From Nautilus pompilius (taxonomy: Eukaryota; Mollusca; Cephalopoda; Nautilida; Nautilidae), in NCBI GenBank assembly GCA_018389105.1, contig JACATO010001009.1, forward strand, positions 591,001 to 655,000: a DNA stretch of 64,000 nucleotides, written 5' to 3'. The translations under genes were made by a program, and so were the position numbers. A model generated the notes under the pieces. The model was given only the letters and a program-made list of their open reading frames with translations. It ran no database searches and was not told where the DNA came from. This document shows, in pieces, positions 11,302-21,447 of the stretch (positions are counted from its first letter, which is position 1; each line of letters begins with the position of its first letter).

Positions 11302-11315
11302 ACATACAGTAGCTA
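11302..11315 (+). repeat. LINE-A target-site duplication, left copy
   Basis: ACATACAGTAGCTA at 11302-11315 is repeated exactly at 15419-15432, directly bracketing LINE-A. The first two bases could be shared with the (CAA)n tail, so the safe duplication is ATACAGTAGCTA. Confidence 0.88.
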
Positions 11316-11363
11316 CAGGATCAAGGATGCAGCCTCTACGTGGCGATCCCGACAACCCAGACA

Positions 11364-12176
11364 ATGGGAAACAATGCACCCAGTCAGACAATCACCCCCA
11401 AGGCTTGGACTCTCGGCCCGGCCAGGGAGCTCACTTCACCGTACTCCTCTCAAGCAGTTGTTTTTTCGTCTGTGGGAGACGACCCACCGGCAATCGCCTC
11501 CCTTCTCCTTCTCATCGCCGGTGATATCGAATCCAACCCAGGCCCCCCATCATCCTTCCCACCCACATGCAAGTCCTGCTTCGCTTGCTGCCGCACCATC
11601 GCCCGCACCATCACCCCGCTACAATGCAGTCAATGTGGCAATCTTTTACACAGCTCTTGCTCTGGCCTCTCACGGGCCGCAGCCGCAGCCGCTGCAGCCC
11701 GGCAGAACAACCATTGGTTATGCTCTCAATGCCACCTCACTTCTACCCAACCACCACCAAACTCAACCCCCCCATCACTGAAATTTCCGAGCCACCTCTG
11801 CATCAGGCTCGAATATCCCTCCGCATTCTCCAATGGAATGCCAACTAAACTAGGCGAACTTGAATCCCGCCTAATCACCGATCGCATTGATGTCTGCATT
11901 ATCCAAGAGGCACAATTCAGAGCGTGTGATACTACTCCACACATACATGGTTACAATGCAGTTCGCCTAGACCGTCCCAACGGACACCGCGGGGGAGGTC
12001 TCCTGACTCTCATCAAAGACAATTTGATCTTCCAACAACTACCCACAGGCATCTCGGGCACTGCCGTGGAATGTACCACCTCCGTGTTCACCTGTCCCGC
12101 CGAAAATGGGCTTTTATTCACAACTTGTACATACCCCCATTTCGACAACCTGATCAACCAGACCACCTCTCCCTAA
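11364..12176 (+). pseudogene. LINE-A first reading-frame block: 2A motif, PHD-like finger, endonuclease N-part
   Basis: The first in-frame ATG after the left boundary is at 11364 (MGNNAPSQ). The block reads through a hydrophobic LLLLIAGDIESNPGP segment, then a Cys/His-rich finger (CSQCGNLLHSSC ending WLCSQC) interrupted by an Ala run, and then the start of the endonuclease with the acidic site in IIQEAQF and the GYNAVR and RGGGL motifs. It terminates at 12176, where the endonuclease continues in another frame, so a frameshift near 12100-12170 broke it. In related elements the finger and endonuclease-RT parts form one long polyprotein or two frames. This copy cannot make either intact. Confidence 0.75.
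11493..11546 (+). other. 2A-like ribosome-skipping motif
   Basis: Codons 11493-11546 encode IASLLLLIAGDIESNPGP. The last eight residues match the 2A consensus D-V/I-E-x-N-P-G-P exactly, preceded by the leucine-rich helix usual for 2A. In known 2A peptides the ribosome fails to form the Gly-Pro bond, releasing the upstream product, and translation resumes at Pro. Here the break would fall between codons 11541-11543 and 11544-11546. It would separate a short hydrophobic leader from the PHD-like/endonuclease polyprotein. 2A-like sequences are established in some non-LTR retrotransposons of marine invertebrates. Activity here is inferred, not shown. Confidence 0.82.
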
Positions 12177-12301
12177 GCCTTCATACCCTCCAACCGAACA
12201 CTTTCATTGGCGGTGACTTTAATGCTCACTCATTACTGTGGGACCCCTTTCAACCCGCAGATAGTCGTGGCTCCAAGATCTTCTCCTCTCCCAAACCTTA
12301 A
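12071..12301 (+). pseudogene. LINE-A endonuclease middle block
   Basis: A second frame carries the central endonuclease strands, including NLYIPPFRQPD and the catalytic GGDFNAHSLLWD (Asp and Asn of the APE fold). It overlaps the end of the first block and stops before SDHLPI, which appears in the next block. This shows at least two frameshifts inside the endonuclease. Confidence 0.75.
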
Positions 12302-12372
12302 CCCTTCTAAACGATGGATCAGCCACTAGAATCAACCATGGAACTGGCGGTTCTAGTTCCCCAGACCTCTCT

Positions 12373-13473
12373 TTGGCCCACTCTTCCTGGGCTAACAGCT
12401 CTGAGTGGACCGTTGGCGAAGACCTGGGCTCGGACCATCTCCCAATTACCACAACACTGTGCTGCCAACTTGAGCATGTGGCTAAGGTCCATCGAGCCCG
12501 GTGGAACAGGCGCAATGTCGACTGGTCCCTTTTCACCCAATCAATCGAAGATGCTATGCCTAGCTTGCCCCCCACCTCATCCCTTGATGCTCATGTCTGG
12601 CAATTTACTAACCTTCTGCTGTTGACTGGCCACAAAACAGTTGGCAAATCCAAATCCGGTGCACGAATCCGCTGCTGGATGACACCCGAAGTGAAGGCAG
12701 CCATCAAATGCCGCAATCACCTACGGCGCCACATCACAGATCGCCGTGCAGAGTGGATCGAGGCCTGCGCAACAGTCAACGCTCTCTCCCGCAAAGCTAA
12801 GATGTCCAAATGGGCTGACTTTCTTTCCGAACTAGAGCACAGCCCTGACACATCCAGAACCTGGCGCATGATCCGCTCACTCACCGGTGGCCCAGATTCA
12901 AGTAGCTTTGTTGAACCTTTGCAGCACAATGGTCGCATAATCACAACGAACGAAGGCAAAGCTAATGCTTTCATGCACCATTACGCCGCAGTCAATCGCC
13001 TATCACTCGACAAAGACGATCGAACAAAAAGACGGCTTGTCACGGAACTACTCCGATCTCCCACTGCTGACGACAAGAGCTGCTCTGACTTCTCCCTTTG
13101 GGAGTTAGACGACGCAATCCAGCAACTTCGCCCTGGTGGTGCTCCAGGCTTGGATGACATTTCCCTCTCTTTCCTCATCGCCCTTGGCCCACTGGCACGC
13201 CAAGAACTCCTTGAAATCTACAACGGGAGCTTCAACTCAGGTCGATTTCCCCGAATTTGGAGAGATGTGGCCATCCTCCCGCTGAAGAAGGCAGGCAAAC
13301 CCGCAGCCGATTTTTCCTCCTTTCATCCTGTCAGTCTCACATTCTGCATCATGAAAACCCTGGAAAGGCTGGTTCACAACCGTCTCTACTACCTAGCCGA
13401 ATCCAGAGGCTGGCTTTCGCAAACAGCGATGCTGCGAAGACCAAGTCTTGCGTATAACGCAGAAAATCAGTGA
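12373..13473 (+). pseudogene. LINE-A endonuclease C-part and reverse transcriptase N-part
   Basis: Starts within the endonuclease (EDLGSDHLPIT with the catalytic Asp-His) and continues through the linker into the reverse transcriptase fingers. Landmarks are PGGAPGLDDISLSFL, IWRDVAILPLKKAGKP, FHPVSLTFCIMKTLERL and a degraded exit where related elements have QAGFR. The frame is lost near 13440, just before the palm. Reverse transcriptase primes on the nicked target DNA and copies the element RNA. Confidence 0.8.
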
Positions 13474-13755
13474 CGGCTTTCAGGCGAATAAGCCCCATCG
13501 GAGTGTCCTCGCCCTTCTGGACTACTCCAAAGCCTATGACAAAGTCTGGCGAGAGGAGCTCATTTTCACTTCATTGTCTACGGGCTTACCGAGAAAGATG
13601 GGCCGCTGGATTTTCAACTTCCTGTCCAACCGGCGGGCCCGGGTCCAGATAAATGGGCAATTAGGACAGTTCCTTGCCCTCCGACAGGGACTCCCCCAAG
13701 ACTCCGTCCTCGCCCCCCCCTACTGTTCCTTCTTTACATCAATGACCTCCACAAG
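13448..13755 (+). pseudogene. LINE-A reverse transcriptase palm block
   Basis: This frame carries ALLDYSKAYDKVWREEL (first catalytic Asp region) and RQGLPQDSVLAP, where the usual family motif is GLPQGSVLSP, so a conserved Gly is replaced by Asp. After this the correct frame shifts again: LLFLLYINDL and MYADD are read in the next block. The frame stays open to 13903, but its later part is out of register. Confidence 0.78.
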
Positions 13756-14862
13756 GTGCTACCTCCCGGGGTTGATATCGCCATGTACGCTGATGACGTG
13801 GCCATCCTCAGCAGCCACCCTATCAAGGAGCAAGCTGAGAAGGCGGTCCAAGAGGCCGTCACAGCGGTCTCAGAATGGAGCCGTAGGAAAAAGTTGGTCC
13901 TGAACGCCGAGAAATCGGAAGTCTGCTTCTTTTCCACCGACACACACGAAGCCAATTGGTCACCGACGATAACCCTTGGCAACTCATCTCTCCGACACAA
14001 CCCTACACCCAAATTTCTAGGCGTCATCCTAGATCGGAGCCTCTCCTTCGGTCCCCACACAGAGGCAGTTACCAGCAAGGTAGCGGCTCGCTGCCGCATC
14101 CTGGCCTCCCTAACATCTCAAACTTGGGGCTGGCGAAAAAACAGTCTCCGCAAGGTTTACCGCTCCCTCCAACTTTCACTTCTCAACTATGCAGCCCCAG
14201 CATGGCAACCCTGGCTTTCCGCTTCCCGACTCGACCAACTGGACCGCGCTCAGAACAAGGCCCTTCGAATAATAACTGGGCAATTGCGGTCTACTCCCTT
14301 AGATGCTCTTCGCCTAGAGGCTGGCACCCACAGCTACCACACCACCTCTAAAATCCTAATTGCAACCTCTGCCGAAAAAGCTGCACGTCTACCTCCTGAG
14401 CACCCTCGATCTCAAACCCTTGCATCCAACTGTCCTCACCAGCCAAGCTGGCGCTCCACATCCCAAGCGATTGCCTCGTCCCTCCCTGAAAACTTCTCCA
14501 TCCAAGCCCCACTACCCAACCCCATACACTGCCCATGGGACTATGGACCTACTCATTGGCGTATCTCCCCATCTCTCATGAATCCACCTTCCTCTCCTAC
14601 CCCCGCCTCCCTTTGCGAGGCAGCTCTCGTGGCCATCCGCCAATCATCATCCAACCTTACCATCTACACGGACGGCTCTGCCTCCAATGGCCGACTCAAT
14701 GGGGGTGCCACAAGTGGAGACCCAGCCCATCCCTCCTTCATTCTCTCCAGATCTGAAAAAGGAACTCCCTTCACGTCTTCCTTCTGTGAAGAGAAAGCAG
14801 CCCTCCGACTCACGCTGCTATGGCTTCTCTCTGACAGTCCCGCCAAGCCTGCCGCTCTCTAA
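13756..14862 (+). pseudogene. LINE-A reverse transcriptase catalytic box, thumb and RNase H N-part
   Basis: Contains MYADDVAILSS (the YADD catalytic pair), PKFLGVILDRSLSF, the thumb region with YAAPAWQPWL, and the start of RNase H with the catalytic Asp in IYTDGSASNGRLNGGA and the Glu in CEEKAAL. It stops at 14862, so RNase H is split by another frameshift. The start position is simply where the frame becomes correct and is not a real initiation site. Confidence 0.8.
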
Positions 14863-14931
14863 CCCTCTCCCTCCTACACCATTCCACCGACACCCGAGAC
14901 CTCCAGTCCCTCCTCTCCCAACGCTGCTTCC

Positions 14932-15384
14932 CCACCCACATCATGTGGATCCCCGGACACTGCGGTATACCCGGCAATGAATGGGCCGATGCCACTGCCA
15001 AGTCTGCTACCTACCAACCAGACCCTCCCAGACCTACCGACTACCAGTCCGCCAAGGCTGCCCTCCAACACCTCATCGGCTGAAGTCTACTCTGACTATA
15101 ATTGGATGACTGACAGCGATGCGATGACCAACTGGTGGGACGCAGTGCTACTGAGCCGGCTCCGGTCTGGTCACTGCCCTCATCTTCAGGCATATCAACA
15201 CAGAGTCAACCAATCAGCCGACCCCATCTGCGGAGAGGAGCCTCAAACGGTGTCCCACTGGCTACAGCGGTGCCCTGGTCTTATCTCCCTCCGCCAACAA
15301 ATTTTCGGTGAAGTGACTCCGCCGCTCAAGGCACTTGTCTCGCAGCCAGCGGAGGTGATAGCGCTAGCCAAGAAGTCCCTTTAA
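14932..15384 (+). pseudogene. LINE-A RNase H C-part and terminal Cys/His knuckle
   Basis: One frame gives HIMWIPGHCGIPGNEWADA (RNase H catalytic His and Asp, about 14938-14994). A second frame (14977-15384) gives RLRSGHCPHLQAYQHRV and PICGEEPQTVSHWLQRCP, a Cys-His-Cys knuckle typical of the end of these polyproteins. The stop TAA is at 15382-15384, only 25 bases before the (CAA)n tail. Confidence 0.75.
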
Positions 15385-15409
15385 GGATACTCTCGGGCGC
15401 TATGTCTCT

Positions 15410-15420
15410 ACAACAACAAC
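15410..15420 (+). repeat. LINE-A (CAA)n 3' tail
   Basis: ACAACAACAAC ends the element and merges with the right target-site duplication. Short microsatellite tails rather than poly(A) are usual in the I group of LINEs. LINE-B has the same tail unit. Confidence 0.85.
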
Positions 15421-15432
15421 ATACAGTAGCTA
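15419..15432 (+). repeat. LINE-A target-site duplication, right copy
   Basis: Exact copy of 11302-11315, directly following the (CAA)n tail. Confidence 0.88.
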
Positions 15433-15732
15433 ACCAATGAGATTTTAGTTCTTCCATATTAAAAATGGTGCAGTGACGTAGTCTCCTTAGAAAGAAGTTA
15501 TTTTCTCTACTGTCATCGAGAAAACAATTATAAAACCTTTATTCTTTTGAAAGAGTTTATGAAAATTATAAAATTTATTAGCATTAAAGGTTTTTGTTTC
15601 TATCAGATTTATTTATTAATCAGAAAAATCTCCTGGTTTTTAAAAACTCCTTGTGTATAAATAACTAATTACTTATAAATAAAATAAAATTTTTATAATA
15701 ATTAAGTTATTTTTTTATATGAAATGTTTTGC
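15433..15732. other. AT-rich spacer between the two LINE 3' ends
   Basis: About 300 bases of AT-rich background separate the tails of LINE-A and LINE-B. No gene or repeat is recognised. Confidence 0.5.
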
Positions 15733-15733
15733 T

Positions 15734-15747
15734 GTTGTTGTTGTTGT
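15734..15747 (-). repeat. LINE-B (CAA)n 3' tail
   Basis: TTGTTGTTGTTGTTG on the plus strand is (CAA)n on the element strand. The last coding stop (15751-15753) lies about three bases from it. Confidence 0.85.
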
Positions 15748-15750
15748 GAG

Positions 15751-16122
15751 TCATCCGAGGCGCCTGAGGATGACCCTCAGAAGCGCTAGACTCGCAATTG
15801 GGAGGCTTGTGAGTTCCCCGAAGGAGTTGCCAAGTTGCCGATAGTACCTCTCCGACTGTAGTGCAGGACACCGTAGCCAGAGATGCTCAGCTGACTCTTC
15901 TTCCTCACCGCATAGCCGGCAGCGATCGTCCTCACTCTTCCCCATCAGATGAAGCCATCGTCGCAGGGCTGGGTGGTGGCCGGATCGGAAGCGGATCAGG
16001 TCGGTGAGGTCTTTCTTTGACAGTGTTGACTCCTCCGGGGCGTTCGACTTGTGGGATAGTAGGGAAATAAGACGGGGATGTTGTGGGGGGTGGGGGGCGA
16101 CAGCTCCGGTTGAGTATAGCAT
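15751..16122 (-). pseudogene. LINE-B C-terminal block with Cys/His knuckle
   Basis: This frame carries LTDLIRFRSGHHPALRRWL and CRLCGEEEESAEHLWLRCP, the C-x2-C-x8-H-x4-C knuckle that closes polyproteins of this group, and ends ILRRLG just before the tail. It continues the preceding RNase H block after a frameshift near 16060-16100. The knuckle is thought to bind nucleic acid during target-primed reverse transcription (family knowledge). Confidence 0.8.
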
Positions 16123-17515
16123 GTCGGGTGGAGCGGTCGAGGGTTGTGTCCACCTGCGGGAGAGCTGAGCCGGCTTTGGCCTGCTCGTCGGCTAGCTCAT
16201 TGCCCTCCAGATTACAGTGTCCAGGTACCCAGAGGATGTGCACCCTTTTTTCGGCGGTGAGGGCTGAGACAGATTGTTGCAGGGAGATGATGGCGGGGTC
16301 AGAGGTGTTAGGATTGCCCAGCGCTTGAACTAGTGACTTGCAGTCGCTGATGATGGAGGCCGAGGACCAGTCTTCATGTTGATGTAGCCAGTCAATGGCG
16401 TTTATCATGGCAGTCTTCTCGGAGTGAAATGAACTGCTAAAGGTCCCGGTAGGAGCGTTCCACGAGTGGATGGTGATGTCTTCACGACGGACGACCATTC
16501 CGGCTCCTCCATCTTTAGTGCCTTCAACTGTAGACCCATCAGTGTAGATTTGAAGGTCGGTTGGCTCAGTAGAGGCAATTGTCTCTTTGGCTGCTGCAAG
16601 TTGCTGGGCGGGGGATGAGGATTTATGAATGGGAGTAAAAATTGTAGTAGGAGGTGTAGGACGGGGCCATGGGATGTTAGAAATATGTACAGGTTCGGCC
16701 GGTTCGGTTAAAAGGTTGAGTTGGGATAGTCGAGGGGAAGTAAAATTTCGCCAATCATCTCGTTTTAGTCGCTTTGGAACAGTGTGATGCAACATCTGTC
16801 GTCTGTCATCTGTCGGGGGTAGATGAGCCCAGTCGTCCGCCTTTTTGAGGGAGAGAAGTTGGAGGCGGGAGGCTAGTGGGGGGAGATTTGCCTCATGGAG
16901 AACTGCTTCAGATGGGGTTGAGCGCACCTGATGGGTGATGGATCGTGCTGCATTGAGTTGAGCGCTTTCGAGGGACTTCATATTGGTGGCTGAGACCCAT
17001 GGGGCCCAGGCTGGAGCTGCGTACTCTGCCACACTACGCATGGTTGCAATGTAGATGGAGCGGATGTCGTGGGGTTGCCAGCCCCACGTCGTGCCAGATA
17101 ACTTCTTCAGGATGTTGGAGCGCTGTTGGAGGGTCTGTTTGACGTGCCGGACATGATCGTTGAAGGTCAATTGGCGATCATACCTCACCCCAAGGAAGGT
17201 GGGGGCCGGGTTTGTCTTCAGTCTCGTTCCCCCTATTGAGATGTTGGGACACCAGGAGGACTCAGCATTATCCATTGTGAAGAAGGCAACTTCCGACTTC
17301 GCTGTATTCAGTGTAAGGCGGTTCTGGCTGCTCCATTCTGCAACTTTGTTCACTTTGGGCTGTAGTCTTTCTGCCACTTCGGTCTTGTTACGGCCGCTGC
17401 ACACAAGCGCGAGATCGTCGGCATATGCTGAGACCAGCGTTGTTGAGTAGAGGTGACAGTACTGAGCCCTGGGGGAGGCCCTCTCTATAGGTGCGAGATC
17501 GACCGGTCGTTCCAT
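15932..17515 (-). pseudogene. LINE-B reverse transcriptase catalytic box to RNase H
   Basis: The frame becomes meaningful at STTLVSAYADDLALV (YADD catalytic box), then PTFLGVRYDRQLTF, YAAPAWAPWV in the thumb, and a complete RNase H: catalytic residues in IYTDGSTVEG, FHSEKTAMINAI, SDCKSLVQAL and WVPGHCNLEGNELADEQA. The nominal start at 17515 lies in out-of-register sequence. Between the GLPQGSVLSPLL motif of the upstream block and YADD, about 15-20 residues present in LINE-A (LLFLLYINDL region) are missing, so a small deletion caused the frame break near 17440-17460. Confidence 0.85.
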
Positions 17516-19748
17516 TCACTCGTACCCTAGCCAGCCGGTTGGTCAGCCAGGACTTCACCCATTCCACGAAGCGGAGGGGCACCCCGATCCAAAGCATCTT
17601 CTGTAGCAATCTCGTCCGCCACACTTGATCATACGCCTTGCTGAAGTCGAAGAAGGTAGCAATTGAGCGTTCACGGTGCTTTGACTGGAACCCATCCATG
17701 ATGAACTGGGACAGTCTCAGACATTGATCAGTGGTGCAGCGGTCTTTCCGGAAACCAGCCTGCCATGGACTGAGCAAACCATGCTCTTCCAGCCACCATG
17801 ACAGACGGTTTGCAATCATTCTTTCAAGCGTCTTTCCAATCGTAGAAGTTAAAGCAATGGGTCGGTAGTTCCCCACCTCTTGTGGATCTTTCCCCTTCTT
17901 TTGGAACGGCACAATCGTCGCAGCTCTCCAGCTTTGTGGGCACCAGTTCTGGATCCAGCTAGCGTTCAATAATTGGAGAAGGATGGGCAGCGCTTCAGGT
18001 GGAAGATATTTCAGCATCTCCGGAGCCACTCCATCTGGACCTGCGGCTTTGCCAGTCTTCAATTGCTTCAGTGCGCGTTGGAGGTCTTCCAGGGTGAATG
18101 GGTTTTCAAGTGACTGCCGAGGGGAGCCCTGTAGTCTTAAAGCATCTCTTCGAAGCTCTCGTACGGCCCTCCTACTCGACAAGTCACTCTTCCGCCCACT
18201 CACCGTTGCGTAGGCGGCGTTGAAGGCGTTGGCTTTTGCTTCGTCTGACGCGTATTCGTTGCCCTCGTGGATCAAGGTTTTGCCAGTTTCTCGTGAGGGC
18301 TGGCCGTTAAGGGATCTGACAAGGGACCAGGCGCGTTGAACGTCTTTGTCTTCCTTGATCTTGTCTAGATGAAGCCGGAATGCAGTTCTTTTCGCCTCCT
18401 CCGTCTTCTCTCTTATCTCTCTGCATTTATCCAGATAGGCCTGTCGAGTGGTCGCATTCAGTGATCTCCGTAGTCGGTTTCTTTCTTTCATCAGCTCTTT
18501 TATTTCATCATTCATCCACGGAGTCTGGTTCTGTCGGATGACCTGCTGCGGTACAGCCTCGACACACGCTTTCCGGAGAAGCATCAACCAGGCATCAAGG
18601 AGATCGTTGGGAGTTGCTGTTGCGTCGAGTTGCGGGAGGCCCTGCTGGATGATGGCTCTATATTTATTCCAGTCACCTTTGCGGAAGTTGCGGCGGACTC
18701 TTCGCTGTGCTTTCTCTATCTTCACTTCAGCCCCCCACTTGATGAGAATAGGAAGGTGATCCGATGAGAGATCGTACATTGGTTGCCAGCTGCAGTGCTC
18801 CGCGGTTAGGGGGTCAGCCACCGAGAGATCCGGTGCACTGAGATTGGAAGATTGGTGATTTCTGGAGGTACGGGTTGGGTTGCCATCGTTGAGAATGGTA
18901 AGATTATTCTCTTCTATCCAGTCGCCAAGGGCCTGACCCCGGTTGTCGGCGTTGGCATATTCGTCCCACGCTAGATTGTGTGCGTTGAAATCTCCGCAGA
19001 TAAGGCCTGGGATCTTCGGGAGTTTGTCTAACCAGTCGGGTCGGGGGGTGTTGGGGCCTGCATAGTTTGAGGTCGCGGGGGGAATGTAGACATTGCAGAG
19101 AGAGATTTGACTTCGCCGGGCTGTTGGGATAAGGATTTGTTGGATTTCAGCCGGGCTTGTGGGTGGGAGTTGTTTGGGTGAGTAGGGAATGCCGGAGCGA
19201 ATGTAGAACAGTAATCCTCCACCCCGGTAGGATTTTGTACCACTGCCGTCACGGTCCTTGCGAACCGCATCATAGCCAGGAAGGTTTGGGGTCGGGTCTT
19301 CGAGGCCTAATTTCGTCTCTTGTAGGGCAACAATGTCCACTTTGAGCTTCTTGCAGAGGTCTGCCAACTCTACAATTTTGGTGCTGATGGAATCACAGTT
19401 CCATTGTAGGATGGTGAGGCTCGATTTGGACAAGGGAGGGAGGAGAGCCCTTCTTGCGTCTGAATTGGGGGCTGTGTTGGGGGTGGTGGTTTTGACGCAA
19501 GTTTGGCAGAACCATTTGTTTAGACGGCGAAGTTTTTCGCGAACTGGTCTTGTTTCGGGTGCACAGTGGACATGGAAACCTCGTTTGCAGGAGTTGCAAG
19601 TAAGGGATTGCAGGATGAGGTCAGCCTGTCTTTGCACGTCGGGCACACGAGATTCGGGTGTGTTGGACGGGGGGCATTGGACACTGGGGGGAGGGAGGGT
19701 TGAACAGCGTGACTGGACGATGGGTTTTGGGGAGAACAGGTAGGGCAT
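17388..19748 (-). pseudogene. LINE-B Cys/His segment, endonuclease and reverse transcriptase N-part
   Basis: A 786-codon open frame. Residues 50-84 hold a Cys/His segment (LTCNSCKRGFHVHC, WFCQTC). The APE endonuclease spans about 111-345: LQWNCDS, catalytic Glu in ALQETKL, GLICGDFNAHNLAWDE, and SSDHLPIL. The reverse transcriptase begins near 500 with KQLKTGKAAGPDGVAPEML, then VGNYRPIALTSTIGKTLERM, WQAGFRKDRCTTDQ, FFDFSKAYDQVW and GLPQGSVLSPLL, after which the frame is lost. The nominal Met1 is out of register with the upstream finger at about 19725-19840, implying a further frameshift near 19600-19720. The endonuclease nicks the target and the polymerase copies element RNA there. Confidence 0.87.
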
Positions 19749-19880
19749 GACCAGATGGGCTGGTCAATGTAGCGGGAAATTGCTGTGCAACTGCGGTGGG
19801 CTAGATTGGGGCAGGCCGAGCAGGGGAGGGTATCTGCGGGTTGATATTGGTAATAAACTTAACAATTGTGGTAAAAAAGG

Positions 19881-21447
19881 GGGGGTCTTGAGCAGTATAT
19901 GTCGTCAGCTTGAAACCCTCCTTTTCAGGAAAACTAACTGAATAAAACATCTTGAATTCAGTGGTTCAATTTAATTATGAAAATGGGCGGTGATATTGGC
20001 TTTATTATTTATTATCTTGTGCAACCATTTAAAGATCTCAATGACCAACAGTTTTAAAATATGTTTGAAAAGCAAAATTTGTAGACTAGAAATACTTACT
20101 ATTTTGGAAACTTAAACGATAAATCATAAAAATTAATGTAACATTTATTTAAATTTACATTTAGGATAACTGTAAAAAGATGCAGCTCTTTAGCATTGTA
20201 CAAAAAGCAAACTTGGTGATATAAAAAAAATTTAAAAATAATAATAAGATTATGAAAATCTGCTCAGATTTTTGCTTATATTCCAAAATAAATAAATGAT
20301 AATAAATTTGACAGGCTTATAAGATAGGTATTTGTCTACACCAAAAACTGAAAAGACGTGTCTGACAGATCTCTTCCCACTGTCTTACACAAATGCAAAA
20401 TTAGTCAATTTTTGTTAAAAGAAAAGTTTGGCAAATGTTAATTTGGTTATTCAGAGTAAGTATATCTGACATTGAAAACTAAAATAAGGTCTACTCGATA
20501 GCACGTCAACTGTACAGAAGTAATAAACTATGTAACACTAAACACACAAAAGCTTTCTGGCCTCCAAATCTAGACTAGTCGACTCAAAAACACCGGTACA
20601 TCAATTCGTTTTGTAATATATATACACATACATATGATCAAAGCAAACAATAAACCAGCTTTAAGTAAAGTGCCTGTGAATAAACAACTCAACAGCAGCT
20701 TTAAAAAAAAAAACAACAAACAAAAATACTTTCTTGCCAAGAAGAGAGAAGTATATTGAAAAGAAACTTCTACAATTTTAGAAAAGTTGATGATTTTTTT
20801 TCAAATAAATTTTGATTGAAAAAGGAATTTTACATTTTGTGACAAAAATACAACTTTACCACTGCCACCAACTGTAAATAGTAAAATCTTGGAGGATGTA
20901 CACTATTTTTTTTCCTCTAAACAAATGTAAATGTTTCTAATTATAAATTACTATTGGCAAAACATAAGTGGCACACAAAAGGGAAAATGAAAGAAAAACA
21001 TTTCAGGAAATCATTTTATTTCCTGCTGATTAGTTCATAGCACTGTGAGACGTTAACTCGCTGTTAACTCTAAATGTTCAAAATTCTCCCTGGTTTTGTT
21101 TCTATGTGAAATCCTAAAGTTTTATAATGCAAATAAACAATTTTTATATTTAAAAAAAATTTGCATACAGTTTCAGTACTAAAATCCACACTATGCATAA
21201 TTTAGAGTAAATGATACAATAAAAATTACATCACAGATAACTCACCAAGCCTCTAACTTAATAAGTGCACTTTTAAAATCTACAACAATACAAAAAAATG
21301 TAACAGTAATAGATAGATTTTCAATAAAATTTAGAAATTTCTACAGATCAAATAAAATAATTAATACTTTAATTCAAATTATTTTCAAACGAAGAACCAA
21401 GTTTATTTTTTCAGTTGGTAACAGCTGCTTACATTACATTCTGCTCT
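19881..21447. other. AT-rich stretch between LINE-B and the dynein stop codon
   Basis: No gene recognised. It contains the 3' untranslated region of the dynein gene, which lies on the minus strand and ends at 21448. A possible AATAAA hexamer is read on the minus strand at 21407-21402. Confidence 0.5.
21402..21407 (-). terminator. Candidate poly(A) signal of the DNAH2-like gene
   Basis: AATAAA on the minus strand, about 40 bases past the stop codon. Other AATAAA words occur further on (for example 21020-21015). The region is AT-rich, so chance occurrence is likely and the true site is undetermined. Confidence 0.3.

Larger units (their letters stand above)
11316..15418 (+). mobile_element. LINE-A: I/Jockey-group non-LTR retrotransposon with 2A-like motif
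   Basis: A 4.1-kb GC-rich island in an AT-rich background, bounded by a 14-bp direct repeat and ending in (CAA)n. Domain order on the plus strand: a short leader ending in a 2A-like motif, a PHD-like Cys/His finger, apurinic-type endonuclease (GGDFNAHS, SDHLPI), reverse transcriptase (FxDD box as MYADDVAIL), RNase H (IYTDGSAS and WIPGHCGIPGNEWADA) and a C-terminal Cys/His knuckle. These domains place it among elements encoding both an APE endonuclease and RNase H (I/Jockey-like). At least five frameshifts or stops break the frame, so this copy is dead. Because the left duplication abuts 11316, the insertion may be full-length or nearly so. Confidence 0.9.
15733..19880 (-). mobile_element. LINE-B: I/Jockey-group non-LTR retrotransposon
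   Basis: A second GC-rich element in the opposite orientation, related to but clearly diverged from LINE-A. Domain order is the same: PHD-like finger (TLPCSACPNLAHRSC, WSCPTC, about 19725-19840), a second Cys/His segment, APE endonuclease, reverse transcriptase, RNase H, and terminal Cys/His knuckle, ending in (CAA)n at 15734-15747. It has only a few frame breaks, so it is younger or less damaged than LINE-A. The 5' end is approximate. No start codon precedes the first finger in frame and no target duplication was found, so the 5' end may be truncated. No 2A-like motif is visible. Confidence 0.88.

Noticed and set aside
11567..15071. Numerous Pro/Ser-rich open frames in LINE-A on both strands
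   Set aside because: GC-rich sequence lowers stop frequency. Only frames carrying the endonuclease, reverse transcriptase and RNase H motifs were kept.
15733..19880. Target-site duplication for LINE-B
   Set aside because: I compared the sequence left of the (TTG)n tail with sequence around 19800-19950 and found no convincing direct repeat.
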